A stretch of DNA of 64,000 bases from Streptomyces roseifaciens (GCF_001445655.1 NZ_LNBE01000003.1:2276530-2340529), one strand, 5' to 3'; positions 26,576 to 35,466 are shown, numbered from the stretch's first letter. Made by a program: numbers and translations. Notes: a model not told the origin generated them from the letters alone.

Positions 26576-28504
26576 TCACTGCCGCGACGGCAACGCGAGG
26601 GAGCCGTCCTGGTATCCGGTGTATCCGGTGGCACACCGGGCGAATGTCCGGAGCAGTTCGTGCATACGGAAGCGACCGGCCGGCTCCTCTTCCAGCAGGC
26701 CCGCATCCGCCAGTTGCTCCAGAATTTCCTCCGCAGGCACCGGCGGTATCCCGAGAAGGCGCGCGGCATCGGCGACCGAAAGCGGGGCCGGCGGGGCTCC
26801 GCCGATGCGGAGGAACACCTCGGCGAGGCGGGGGTCCAGCCGCTGCAGAGCATCGCCCAGGACCCGGGGAACCGACATCCGCGGGTCGTCGGGCAGGGAC
26901 AGCCTGCGCATCGGGTCCTCGCGCAGCCAGGCCACGCAGTCGGCGACCGCCAGGCGCGGGCGGGTGAGAAGCCGGGCGGCCGCGATCCGCAGAGCGAGAG
27001 GGAAGTGACCGCAAGCGGCCGCCAGCTCGCGTACGGCCTCCGGCTCCGCCCCGGCCCGGACGTCCCCGAGGGCGGCCGACAGCAGTTGGGACGACTCGTC
27101 CTCGGCGAGGGCGTCCAGGCGCGTGGCCCAGCCGCCGTGTGCCGCCACCAGCCCGGCCAGGCCGAGCCTGCTGGTGAGGACCGCGGCGCTGCCCGTGCCG
27201 GTCGGCAGCAGCGGCCGGACGAGGGCGGGGTCCGCCACGTCGTCCAGGATCAGCAGCACTCGGCGGTCCGCACCGCAGGCACTTGCTGGGCCGGGCGCCG
27301 CCGCCATGCCCTGCAGTTCGGCGGCGACTTCCGCCGACGTGCGCGGCGTGCCGTCCGTCCGCGTCATGCGCACCGCGAACCGGCCGTCGGGGAAGTGGTG
27401 ACCCACGAGCTGGGCCACGTGCAGGGCGAGTGCCGTCTTGCCGATGCCCGGAGCGCCCGAGACCACCACCAGCGCGGGGCCCGAGCGGTCGGCGGTGAGG
27501 CGGGCGGCGATCGCGGCGCCCTCGGTCGCCCGCCCGGTGAAGGAGGAGACGGCGGTGATGGGGAGGGTGGGAGGGGGCGTGAGGATAGGCCCGGATGCTG
27601 ATGCTGATGCTGATGCGGGTGTGGGTGCGGATGATGGGGAGGGTGTGGACGTGGAAGGGAAGGGCGGCGCGGTGACTGCGGCGGGCCGGGCGGCGGGATT
27701 CCCGCCGGCGACGTCCCGACCGGTGCGAGCAGACTCCCGGACAGGCACGGCAAGGGGCGGAGGTCCCAGGACGTCGCCGCGCAGGATGCGCAGCTCCAGG
27801 CGCTGCAGCGCGGGGCCGGGGTCCACCCCGAGTTCCTCGCGCAGGTACCGCTTGACGTCGCGGTACTCGGCCAGGGCGTCGGCCTTCCGGCCGCTGCGGT
27901 AGAGCGCCTCGATGAGCTGTTCCCGGAACCGCTCGTGACCGGGGTGGGCCCGGGAGGCGGCCCACAGTTCCACGAGGGCCTGGCCGCAGCGGCCCAGCAG
28001 CAGCTCGATGTCGCAGGCCCGCTCGACGACCGACAACCGCTCCTCGACGAGCCCCGGCAACTCGCCCCGGCGCAGGAAGTCCGAGGGGACGTTGGACAGC
28101 GGCGCCCCCTGCCACAGCGCCAGTGCCTCCCGGAGCAGGCACAACTCGGCCTCGGGATCCTGTGCGGCCCGTGCCCCGGCCCGCAGCTCCCGGAAGCGCA
28201 CCAGGTCCAGGGCGCCGTCCTCGACCACGACCCGGTAGCCGCCGGGAACGGACTCGATGACCGCCTCGGCGATTCCGTACTTGATGAAGGTCTTGCGCAG
28301 CCGCAGCACGCACGTGTGCAGGGCCGCCTTGGCGGACGACGGTTCGTCGTCACCCCAGATCGCCTGCCGCAGGAAGTCCGCCGGGACCACCGCGTCCGGG
28401 CGCAGGAGCAGAGAGGCGAGCAGAATCGTGGGCTTGGACGGCGGGAGGACGACCACCTCGGGCCCGTCGGCGATCCGTAACGGGCCGAGAACCTGAAAGC
28501 GCAT
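26576..28504 (-). CDS. SARP family transcriptional regulator with NB-ARC domain
   Basis: This 642-residue protein starts MRFQVLGPLRI. Residues 1-95 are the winged-helix DNA-binding domain (ILLASLLLRPDAVVPADFL, LHTCVLRLRK) and about 100-245 the BTAD domain (ALALWQGAPLSNVPSDF, YRSGRKADALAEYRDVKRYL). A Pro/Ser linker and an NTPase follow, with Walker A GAPGIGKTALAL and Walker B VLLILDDV. It is probably the pathway-specific activator. GGGGGTG precedes the ATG. Codon 9 is TTA (28478-28480), so translation may need bldA tRNA. It lacks a long TPR tail and ends soon after the winged-helix part of the NTPase. Confidence 0.9.
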   Translation of the reverse strand: MRFQVLGPLRIADGPEVVVLPPSKPTILLASLLLRPDAVVPADFLRQAIWGDDEPSSAKAALHTCVLRLRKTFIKYGIAEAVIESVPGGYRVVVEDGALDLVRFRELRAGARAAQDPEAELCLLREALALWQGAPLSNVPSDFLRRGELPGLVEERLSVVERACDIELLLGRCGQALVELWAASRAHPGHERFREQLIEALYRSGRKADALAEYRDVKRYLREELGVDPGPALQRLELRILRGDVLGPPPLAVPVRESARTGRDVAGGNPAARPAAVTAPPFPSTSTPSPSSAPTPASASASASGPILTPPPTLPITAVSSFTGRATEGAAIAARLTADRSGPALVVVSGAPGIGKTALALHVAQLVGHHFPDGRFAVRMTRTDGTPRTSAEVAAELQGMAAAPGPASACGADRRVLLILDDVADPALVRPLLPTGTGSAAVLTSRLGLAGLVAAHGGWATRLDALAEDESSQLLSAALGDVRAGAEPEAVRELAAACGHFPLALRIAAARLLTRPRLAVADCVAWLREDPMRRLSLPDDPRMSVPRVLGDALQRLDPRLAEVFLRIGGAPPAPLSVADAARLLGIPPVPAEEILEQLADAGLLEEEPAGRFRMHELLRTFARCATGYTGYQDGSLALPSRQ

Positions 28505-28854
28505 ATTCTGACACCCCCAATGATGGCTTATAGGTATCCAGAATCCGGACACAAGGACACTTGGACGCACCGGTGCATGGGCATACGGCACCGGCCGCCA
28601 CGGGATGCACTCACCGCGACGCCTGCTTCGCTCCCAGAGTGTGCATCACGTAATCCGCCACTCGTAGTGTCGTGAGTTCCAGTGGCGGTACGGGCGAGGG
28701 TGGGACGTGGCCGTGGCGAGAACCGGACGGGAGGTGAAAACGCGGAATGAACTCGCCTCGAAGAAAAGGCGGATGACAAGGGCTGGTCAACGTCACCCAG
28801 ATCAGGTAGAAACGGGCAGAGCAATGATCGTTTTCAAGACAGGCCCGTGAATCC
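28505..28854. promoter_or_regulatory. Divergent promoter region, SARP and MmyB-like genes
   Basis: This 350-base gap lies between divergent regulator genes. On the minus strand TTGTGT and TATAAG, 16 bases apart, sit shortly before the SARP ribosome site and could be its promoter. On the + strand a weak -10 candidate (TAGAAA) lies about 40 bases before the MmyB-like ATG. No strong inverted repeat is visible. Minus-strand ORFs here lack family resemblance. Confidence 0.4.
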
Positions 28855-29697
28855 ATGGAAAATCAGGACCAGAGTCCCGAGCGCCCGGCGACGGTCACGT
28901 GCGCCCCGCACGCCCAATCCGTCAGCCGGCTGCTGCGCGCTTGGAGGGAACGCGTCGACCGCCGGCGCATACCCGAACTGCGCCGCTGGGGACACCGGTC
29001 CGGAACGCGGATGTCACAGGCCGACGTGGCCAGACTCACCGGCGTGAGCGAAGGCTGGTACCGCGCCCTGGAGACCGGCGCCCCCCGCGAATTCTCGGAC
29101 GCCTTCCTGCTCCGGGTCGCCGAGGCGCTGCAGCTGAGCGAGACCGAGACCCTCACGCTCTTCCTCGGCGTCTCGGGCCGCCGCCCGCCCGTCTCCGGCA
29201 CGCACGACGGCCTGCCGACCGCCGCCCCGGCCACCGTCGCCCTCCTGGAGCACCAGGCCCCGCACCCGGCCTACCTCTCCGACGCCGCCTGGAACATCCT
29301 CGCCGCCAACTCGCCCATGACGGAGTGGTTCCCCTTCGCCCTCGGCCCCCGGCCCAACCTCATGCGCTGGGCCCTGACCTCGGCCGAGGCCCGCGAACAG
29401 ATCCTGGACTGGGAGGACACCTGCGCCCGCACCTACCTCCCCATGCTCCGCGTCGCCAGCCACGGGGCCCCGAAGAACGCGGAGATCCGGGCCCTGATCG
29501 ACGAGATCCTCGCCACCAACGGCACCTGCCGCCGCATCTGGGCCGAGCAGCACGCCGTGGTCGAACACCCCGGAGGTCACCGCCTCCGCCTGCGCCTGCC
29601 CTGCCACGGTGGCGTGGAGACCCAGGTCACCAGCCACGTCCTCGTCCCGGCCGAGCAGCCGGACGTGCGGTTCGTCATCGTGACGACGGTGGACTGA
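28855..29697 (+). CDS. MmyB-like XRE family transcriptional regulator
   Basis: This 280-residue protein has an XRE helix-turn-helix at about residues 45-105 (MSQADVARLTGVSEGWYRAL, FLLRVAEALQLSETE). A ligand-binding domain of the MmyB/MLTR type follows (APHPAYLSDAAWNILAANSP, EWFPFA, NLMRWAL). Relatives may sense fatty-acid-like ligands and often sit in antibiotic clusters. It diverges from the SARP gene and may control it. The start is ATG at 28855 and the ribosome site is weak. A hairpin follows the stop. Confidence 0.85.
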   Translation: MENQDQSPERPATVTCAPHAQSVSRLLRAWRERVDRRRIPELRRWGHRSGTRMSQADVARLTGVSEGWYRALETGAPREFSDAFLLRVAEALQLSETETLTLFLGVSGRRPPVSGTHDGLPTAAPATVALLEHQAPHPAYLSDAAWNILAANSPMTEWFPFALGPRPNLMRWALTSAEAREQILDWEDTCARTYLPMLRVASHGAPKNAEIRALIDEILATNGTCRRIWAEQHAVVEHPGGHRLRLRLPCHGGVETQVTSHVLVPAEQPDVRFVIVTTVD

Positions 29698-29736
29698 GGG
29701 TCCGTGTGCGCCTGGCGCATGCGTTGGGGGAGGGAT

Positions 29737-29759
29737 GGTGGAGCGGGTTCCGCTCCACC
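29737..29759 (+). terminator. Hairpin after the MmyB-like gene
   Basis: GGTGGAGCGG (29737-29746) and its exact complement CCGCTCCACC (29750-29759) flank a 3-base loop, 40 bases after the stop codon. The position and perfect stem fit a factor-independent terminator without a U-tract. Confidence 0.7.
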
Positions 29760-29913
29760 GAGCGAGCCGGGTGGCTTGCCGAGGGCGGCGGGTTCTGCCC
29801 CCGGGATGCCCCTGGCATCGGTGAGTCGACCTCCCCTGAGATCCGTCGGGGTAATCCCCCATTTCCTCGATCGGATGTTGCCGGTCTCCTGAGCCTCTCA
29901 GCAGACTGAAGCC

Positions 29914-30555
29914 ATGGCAGGCGACCTCTCCGAAGCAGCTGATTCCTCACTCCGTCGACATGTGTCCGAGCAGCGGATATCCCACCGGGACCGGGATCAG
30001 GCCGTGGAGATCCTCCGCGTCGCGGCCGGTGACGGCCGGTTGACGATCGCCGAGCTGGACGAGCGCATAGAAGCGGCGATGGCGGCACGCACCGCCTCCG
30101 ACCTCGCGGTGCTGACCGCTGATCTACCGCTCGAAGGGATGCCGCCGCAGGCCCGCGAGGTGATCCGGATCGACCAGCGCTTCGGCGAAGGCAAGCGCAC
30201 CGGTCGCTGGCTGGTTCCACGCCGGATGGAGATCCGGCTGATGTTCAGCGACCTGAAGCTCGACTTCACCGAGGCCGTGATAACCCACGACACCCTGCAC
30301 ATCGAGGTCGATCTGCGTATCGGCGGAAATCTGACCCTGGTGACCGGACCGGGGATCGTGGTCGATGCCGACGACGTCACCTATAGCCGTGGTGAGATCA
30401 AGGTCCGCCCGGTCGCCGGCCCGGAGGCTCCGGTGCGACTGCGCGTCGTTCTGGCCGGCAGGTCGACCGGTGGCGACATCGTGGCCCGGCCACCGCGGGG
30501 CACGCCTCGGCAGTGGCTTCGACGCAAGCCTCGAGCAGCAGGCAACGCCCGTTGA
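29914..30555 (+). CDS. DUF1707 SHOCT-like domain protein
   Basis: This 213-residue protein has the DUF1707 domain at about residues 20-70 (ISHRDRDQAVEILRVAAGDG, LTIAELDERIEAAMAARTAS, DLAVLTADL). A beta-rich region follows (MEIRLMFSDLKLDF, LRIGGNLTLVTGPGIVVDAD) like the cell-wall-active-antibiotics-response-type C-terminus found in some members. No membrane span is seen. The function is unknown. It is a single-gene unit. Confidence 0.8.
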   Translation: MAGDLSEAADSSLRRHVSEQRISHRDRDQAVEILRVAAGDGRLTIAELDERIEAAMAARTASDLAVLTADLPLEGMPPQAREVIRIDQRFGEGKRTGRWLVPRRMEIRLMFSDLKLDFTEAVITHDTLHIEVDLRIGGNLTLVTGPGIVVDADDVTYSRGEIKVRPVAGPEAPVRLRVVLAGRSTGGDIVARPPRGTPRQWLRRKPRAAGNAR

Positions 30556-30861
30556 CCGGCTGACGGTGGGCCGACCTGCGCGCCGGAGACGGGTCGCCAC
30601 GACGTCACCCGAGGCGAGAAGAGACAGCAACGGCCCTTCCGTGCAGTCGCCACCCCACCGGTGCTCCCCGGCCCCCCGGCCCCCCGGCCCCCGGCCCCGA
30701 CCGCGCGAGCGGCGAACTGTGACCGTGACCTGTTGATGAAAACGCTTTCTGCTCGGGCCTGTTGTCGTGGAGGATGAGCGGCGGTTCGTCGGCGGTGGGG
30801 ACCGGGAGGAACTCCGGCCCCGCGACACGCCGGCTTTGAAGCTTGAAGGGAGAGCAAGCCC
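30556..30861. other. Intergenic stretch with a C-rich simple repeat
   Basis: No gene is seen. At about 30663-30700 a CCCCGG-type simple repeat occurs on the + strand. An A/T-rich patch near 30733-30752 (TTGATGAAAACGCTTTCTG) may be the promoter of the following secreted-protein gene. Confidence 0.5.
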
Positions 30862-31431
30862 ATGAAGGTCGCTCAGGGAAGTCTCTGGCGAGTTCGGTTG
30901 TCGGCCGCTGTGGCCGGGTTCCTCGCTTTGGTGGCATTGTCCGTCCCCTCCTCGGCAGCACACGCCGCCGTCGGTGCCCAGTCCGGCCCTGTGGAGCCCG
31001 GCGTCCCCTACTACCTGGTGGCCACGAAGCTCGACCGGGGCATCACGGCCGGAAGAGCCAGTGAATACGGGGACTTGGTCCACTACACGGAACGGGCGGG
31101 AGACCAGGGCACACCCGTCGTCTTCGAGAAGGACAGCAACACCACGTGGGGCGAGGGCTATCAGATACGGCTGCAGCGCCGGGGCAGCGCCACCATGCTC
31201 TGCCACACCTACCACCGATGGATCGCCCTGATGGACAGCTGCCGGCAGAACCCCTGGATGCTGGAACCCAGTGGGGACACGTTCCGTCTGAAGACCCGGT
31301 GGGACGGCTCCTACCTGTACCTCGCGGCGTCCCCCACCTTCCCGAGCGACAAGACGCTCTACTGGAAGGACCGGTACGGGAGCGACGACCTTAATGTGAC
31401 GGAGTTCAAGTTGGTCAAGGCACCGCGGTAG
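30862..31431 (+). CDS. Secreted hypothetical protein
   Basis: This 189-residue protein has a clear signal peptide: basic start MKVAQGSLWRVRLS, hydrophobic core AAVAGFLALVALSV, cleavage site SSAAHA near residue 35. The mature part is rich in Trp, Tyr and aromatic beta-type segments (GEGYQIRLQRRG, WDGSYLYLAASP) with two Cys that could pair. It may be a beta-trefoil or similar fold, but I recognise no family. AAGGGAG precedes the ATG by 10 bases. It is a single-gene unit. Confidence 0.75.
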   Translation: MKVAQGSLWRVRLSAAVAGFLALVALSVPSSAAHAAVGAQSGPVEPGVPYYLVATKLDRGITAGRASEYGDLVHYTERAGDQGTPVVFEKDSNTTWGEGYQIRLQRRGSATMLCHTYHRWIALMDSCRQNPWMLEPSGDTFRLKTRWDGSYLYLAASPTFPSDKTLYWKDRYGSDDLNVTEFKLVKAPR

Positions 31432-31475
31432 GAAAGCCGCCCCGTGGGCCAACGGTGGCGGCCCAGCCGCTGCGA

Positions 31476-31506
31476 GGGCTCGGCGCTCCTACCGGGCGCC
31501 GAGCCC
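31476..31506. terminator. Hairpin between convergent genes
   Basis: GGGCTCGGCGC (31476-31486) pairs perfectly with GCGCCGAGCCC (31496-31506) across a 9-base loop. It lies between the convergent secreted-protein and lipoprotein genes and can serve both. Confidence 0.7.
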
Positions 31507-31615
31507 CTCCAGCGCCAGGCGGTGGAGCCTGCCCCAGACCCGGGCCTACGAATGCCGTACCTGAGCAGGGGCAGGGGCCGGGGCCGGGAGCGGGGCCGGG
31601 GCCGGGGTGATGCGA

Positions 31616-32362
31616 TCAGGCGGTCTTCGCGGCGGCTGCGGTGAGCTTCTCAGCCGCCTTGGCCAGCGCCTTGGAGAAGGCTTCCTTGCCGCGGTCACCG
31701 TGGTCCGAGTAGTTGTTGAGGATCGTGGTGATGGCTCCGTGGCTGCGCATGGTGCCCATGTCGAAGTCCATCTGCATGTCGCCCGCGACGACCTTCACGG
31801 TGTAGGTGACCGATTCGTCACCGTACTTCTGCTGGTCGGCGGTCTTCTTCACGGTGACCGTCGCCTTCTTGCCGTTCTGCTTGCCCGTGAAGGTCGCGCA
31901 CTTCTCGACGGCGTTCCGCAGCCCGGCCATGGCCTTCTCCGCCTGAGGGCGCGGGTATCCGCTGACGTCCTGGGCGAGCAGGATCTGGTCGCCCTCCTTG
32001 GTGAAGACCCGCTCGTGGTTGGCCTTGTAGTCCTCCTCCAGCCGCCCGCTGTTGAGGACGCTGGTGATCGGCGCACACTCGGGCTTGGCGCCGGTGACGG
32101 CGTCCTCCTCCGCGCCCTGCGACTTGTCCATGCTCGTGTTGGCCTCGACCTTCCAGCCGGCAGGCAGATCCTCGAGAGCGACGAGGGCCTGCTCGGCCTG
32201 AGCGGCGGTGATGTAGGCCGGGACCGACGGGGCAGCGGAGGCTTTGCCCTTCTTGGCTTCAGAGCTGGAGCTGGAGCCGGAGTCGCCGTTGCAGGCGGTC
32301 AGGAGCAGCAGCGACGAAGCGGCCAGAGCCGCGAGCACAACCCGGCGAGGACGAACGTGCAC
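31616..32362 (-). CDS. Secreted lipoprotein
   Basis: This 248-residue protein has a lipoprotein signal: basic VHVRPRR, hydrophobic ALAASSLLLLTAC with the lipobox LTAC, then a Ser/Lys/Ala linker. The mature domain (about 50-245) holds ITAAQAEQALVALEDLPAGW and MRSHGAITTILNN. It resembles Streptomyces lipoproteins of the sensor-domain type, though I cannot name the family. GTG at 32362 is fixed by GAAGGGA seven bases upstream. It probably sits on the outer face of the membrane. Confidence 0.8.
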   Translation of the reverse strand: MHVRPRRVVLAALAASSLLLLTACNGDSGSSSSSEAKKGKASAAPSVPAYITAAQAEQALVALEDLPAGWKVEANTSMDKSQGAEEDAVTGAKPECAPITSVLNSGRLEEDYKANHERVFTKEGDQILLAQDVSGYPRPQAEKAMAGLRNAVEKCATFTGKQNGKKATVTVKKTADQQKYGDESVTYTVKVVAGDMQMDFDMGTMRSHGAITTILNNYSDHGDRGKEAFSKALAKAAEKLTAAAAKTA

Positions 32363-32382
32363 GAACGTTCCCTTCAATACAT

Positions 32383-32399
32383 TTACGAATGATACGTAA
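32383..32399. promoter_or_regulatory. Inverted repeat upstream of the lipoprotein gene
   Basis: TTACG-N7-CGTAA is a perfect 5-bp inverted repeat in an A/T-rich segment 21-37 bases upstream of the GTG start. It could be an operator or overlap the promoter. It is short, so chance is possible. Confidence 0.35.
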
Positions 32400-32582
32400 G
32401 TATGCACATGCTGGTGACACCCCTTCACAGGCCGGTGCAGACATGGACGGTCCTTCAAACGACATGGCCTGCCTGCGTGAAGTCGAGTCGGCCCAGGAGG
32501 TCATCTGTGGATCGTGGGCCGAGACCGAGGGCCGGGGCCGGGGCCGAATACTCCGTTGCTTGATCGAAGGCTGGTCGACAGC

Positions 32583-33467
32583 ATGACGCCCATGCGACGC
32601 CATGAACACGTCGGACCCATGGCGCTACGCGCCATGCAGGACCTGGCCACCCGAACCTTCCCGGCGACCGGCTACCGGCACATAGGTGACCTCACCTGGA
32701 ATTGGTGTCTGTCTCTCGGCCGCGTCAATGAATGCCCGACGGCGGTCTGGACCGAAGGAGGCCGAACGCTGGCCTGGGGCTGGCTGGACCTACCGGACAG
32801 TCTGATGCTCCAAGTCGACCCGGACCACCCGGAACTGGCGCACGACGTCCTCGCTTGGGCCGAACAAGCGGCACCCGGCCCGCTGCACGTCGAGGTGGCC
32901 GGCACCGAATCACACCTGGCCAAAGCGCTGGAACAGCGGGGGTACACGCAGGCTGTCGACGGCCCGTTCATGGCATGCCTCGACCGTTCCCTCACCGAGC
33001 TGCCGGACGTTCCCCGCCTGCCGGACGGCTATGCGATCCGAACCCAGCATGACGACACCGACGTGGCCGGCCGGGCGGCCGCACACCGCGCTGCCTTCGG
33101 ATCGACCCGAGTCACCACCGAACGTCATGCCCGCATGAGGGACGCCTGGCCCTATCGCCCCGAACTCGACCTCGGCGTGACAACGCCCACCGGAGACGTC
33201 GTGGCCTACTGCCAGGGCTGGTACGACGAGGTCAACGCGACCGGCGCGTTCGAACCAGTCGGCACCCATCCCGACCACCGCCGTCTGGGACTGGCCCGGG
33301 CCGTCTGCACGGCGGTGCTACATGCCTTCGCCCGTGTCGGTGGCCGGCGTGCCATCGTCCGCTCGCGGGGCGATGCCGCCTATCCCGTCCCCAAGCGGCT
33401 CTACGAATCCATGGGCTTCACCACGTACACCCGCACGCATACCTTCGTCGGCAGGCCATCGGACTGA
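32583..33467 (+). CDS. GNAT family N-acetyltransferase, tandem-domain type
   Basis: This 294-residue protein has the length of two GNAT folds. The C-terminal one is canonical: FEPVGTHPDHRRLGLARAVC near residue 220 with the R-x-x-G-L-A loop, and RLYESMGFTTYTRTHTF at the end. The N-terminal half (GWLDLPDSLMLQVDPDHPEL, LEQRGYTQAVDGPF) looks like a degenerate GNAT repeat. The substrate is unknown. The start is ATG at 32583, and a second ATG three codons later is equally possible. Confidence 0.8.
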   Translation: MTPMRRHEHVGPMALRAMQDLATRTFPATGYRHIGDLTWNWCLSLGRVNECPTAVWTEGGRTLAWGWLDLPDSLMLQVDPDHPELAHDVLAWAEQAAPGPLHVEVAGTESHLAKALEQRGYTQAVDGPFMACLDRSLTELPDVPRLPDGYAIRTQHDDTDVAGRAAAHRAAFGSTRVTTERHARMRDAWPYRPELDLGVTTPTGDVVAYCQGWYDEVNATGAFEPVGTHPDHRRLGLARAVCTAVLHAFARVGGRRAIVRSRGDAAYPVPKRLYESMGFTTYTRTHTFVGRPSD

Positions 33468-33473
33468 GGTGTT

Positions 33474-33499
33474 CTGCCCGGTGAGCCGGGACCGGGCAG
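33474..33499. terminator. Hairpin between convergent genes
   Basis: CTGCCCGGT (33474-33482) pairs with ACCGGGCAG (33491-33499) over an 8-base loop, between the GNAT gene and the convergent ankyrin/HEAT gene. Confidence 0.6.
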
Positions 33500-33534
33500 G
33501 AGCCGCCATGGGTCAGTCCCGAAGGGCCTTCGGT

Positions 33535-34773
33535 TCACCGGTCCCGGCGGTGCCGCCACACGTCGTACAGCAGCCAGTAGTACGGCGACGTCCGGTCGAC
33601 GGTGCCGTCGAGGCCGTCCAGCAGTGCGTCACCGCGGTGGTCGTCGCGCAGAGCCAGCTGCACCGCGGCGGTGACCCGTACGGCCTCCTCGGAGTCGGAG
33701 AGGCAGGCGGCCAGGGCGTCGCAGGGGGCGGGGTCGTCGGCCCGGGCCCGGAGCAGGGTCCGGCAGGCGGCTTCCCGGACCTGGGCATCCGTGTCCCGGG
33801 TGCAGGCCAGGACGGCGGCCAGGGCGTCGGTGTTCGCCTGCTGGACCTGCCGGCCCAGGCCGCCGACCGCCCAGGACCGGACCTGGGGGTCGGGGTATCG
33901 GGTGAGGGCGGGCAGCGTCCTCTTGGCGCGGGAGTCCATCGCGTCGGCCAGTCCGGCGGCCAGGGGCCGCATCACGCGGGGGTCCTGCTCCTGCTCCACC
34001 CAGGTGAGGAAGAGGTCGACGAGCGGGGTGTCGAAGGGGGGCTCCTCGTCCTCACCGCTTTCGTCGTAGAGGTTGATGCAGCGCAGCACGTCCGCGCCGA
34101 AGTAGCGCGCCAGCGGATCGGGGTGGTGCCGAAGAGCGGCTGCGGCGTCCCAGACGGGCGGCAGCGCCGGGCCCTTGCGTCCGGCGGCCGCGACGACGGC
34201 CTCCCCCCACACCGGGTGGTCGACCTCGGGTTCGGCCATGGCCCGGTCCAGCAGCTCGGTGAAGGGCGTGGCGATTCCGCAGCACGATTCCAGGTGGGTG
34301 AGGATCGCGGTGTGGCCGTCGCGGACGGTCTGCTCGCCGATCATCAGTTCGCGGCAGATCTCGCCGTTGCCGTCGCGCACGGTCCGCCGGCGGACCCCCG
34401 CTCCGGTGCCGGTCGTGTGCCAGTGGCGGGCCAGTGCGAGAGCGTCACGGCCCTCGCGGTCCGTGACCCGGGGGTCGGCCCCGGCGAAGTGCAGGGCGGT
34501 GGCGATGTCGTGGGCGCCGCGGTCGACGGCGCGCAGCAGGGGCGTGCGGCCGTCGGCGTCGACGCCGTCCAGGTCCAGCGCGTCGAGATCGGCCAGCTTC
34601 AGCAGGGCATCGAGGACCCGGTGGTCGAGGGCATCCGCGGCCAGGCGCAGGGCGGCTGCGACGTGCGGGCCGCGCGCGTGAGCGGTGCCGTACTCCTCCT
34701 GGAGCAGGGCGGCCACCGCCTGGGTGTCGCCGTTGCGGACGGCCGTGAGGAGCGGGTGTTCGGGGGAGGTCAT
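33535..34773 (-). CDS. Ankyrin and HEAT-repeat protein
   Basis: This 412-residue soluble protein has ankyrin-like repeats at about residues 5-120 (HPLLTAVRNGDTQAVAALL, DGRTPLLRAVDRGAHDIATA, DREGRDALALA). HEAT-like helical repeats fill about 240-400 (DPQVRSWAVGGLGRQV, TDAQVREAACRTLLRARAD, EEAVRVTAAVQLAL). Both are protein-interaction scaffolds. No catalytic motif is seen. A G-rich 7-bp repeat lies just upstream of the start at 34800. Confidence 0.8.
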   Translation of the reverse strand: MTSPEHPLLTAVRNGDTQAVAALLQEEYGTAHARGPHVAAALRLAADALDHRVLDALLKLADLDALDLDGVDADGRTPLLRAVDRGAHDIATALHFAGADPRVTDREGRDALALARHWHTTGTGAGVRRRTVRDGNGEICRELMIGEQTVRDGHTAILTHLESCCGIATPFTELLDRAMAEPEVDHPVWGEAVVAAAGRKGPALPPVWDAAAALRHHPDPLARYFGADVLRCINLYDESGEDEEPPFDTPLVDLFLTWVEQEQDPRVMRPLAAGLADAMDSRAKRTLPALTRYPDPQVRSWAVGGLGRQVQQANTDALAAVLACTRDTDAQVREAACRTLLRARADDPAPCDALAACLSDSEEAVRVTAAVQLALRDDHRGDALLDGLDGTVDRTSPYYWLLYDVWRHRRDR

Positions 34774-34799
34774 GCGCACAGGGAGCGGAGGATCCTTTC

Positions 34800-34836
34800 G
34801 GGGACGGGGGACGGGGGACGGGGGACGGGGGACGGG
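34800..34836. repeat. G-rich tandem repeat, 7-bp unit
   Basis: Five copies of a GGGGGAC-type unit lie 27-63 bases upstream of the ankyrin/HEAT gene start. The run has six G-blocks of 3-5 and could form a G-quadruplex on the + strand. Confidence 0.8.
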
Positions 34837-34977
34837 TTACGACTGTTCCCGCGGTAGCAGGTCACGGGCGGCGGCGAGGTCGCAGGCCGCCGCGTCCGGC
34901 TCGCGCCGACGTATCGGTCCCAGATCCGGGCAGCCCATCCGCCCATCATCCCGTCTCCCTTCACCGAACCCCACTGG

Positions 34978-35268
34978 TTAAACGGCACTTAACGCGCCTG
35001 TGCCGAGTCGCGGCCAGAAGGGCCACCACGTAGAACCACTGGCCCGGCGTCCCGTGGTTGAGCATGACCGGGCCGATCGGGACTCCACGGTCGGTGCCAG
35101 GCCCAGCGCATCCCTGATGTCGGCGGCCGTGCGTGCCCAACGGGCATGTTCCGGCCACCTGGCGCGGTGGTCCTCCATCTGGGCCGAACTCGCGCCGGCG
35201 AGGAAGCAGGTGAGCCCGTAGTGCAATTCTTTGCGCCAGAAGTCCGTATTCGTGCAGCGTGCCACCAC
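34978..35268 (-). pseudogene. Possible frameshifted small gene in the 34774-35466 gap
   Basis: The frame gives protein-like sequence (FWRKELHYGLTCFLAGASSA, EDHRARWPEHARWARTAADI) up to about 35090. After that a different frame looks better (VPIGPVMLNHGTPGQWFYVV). This suggests a small gene broken by a frameshift. I do not recognise the family. The rest of the gap between 34774 and 35466 holds nothing else that I can support. Confidence 0.3.
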
Positions 35269-35466
35269 GGTCGCTGCGTGCTGTGCCAGCTTGGCACGTG
35301 CCGGTTCGGCTGCCGAGCCGCGTCCGGCGGCGGCCCCCCATCGTCATCCGGCTGGGACGCCTGCAGCCCGGGTGAGGGTCAGCTCAGTGGCCCGCGGGGT
35401 GAGCTCTTGTCAGTGCCGTATGACAAGGTCTGTCGCACGAACAAGGAACGGAACGAGGAGTTCGGG

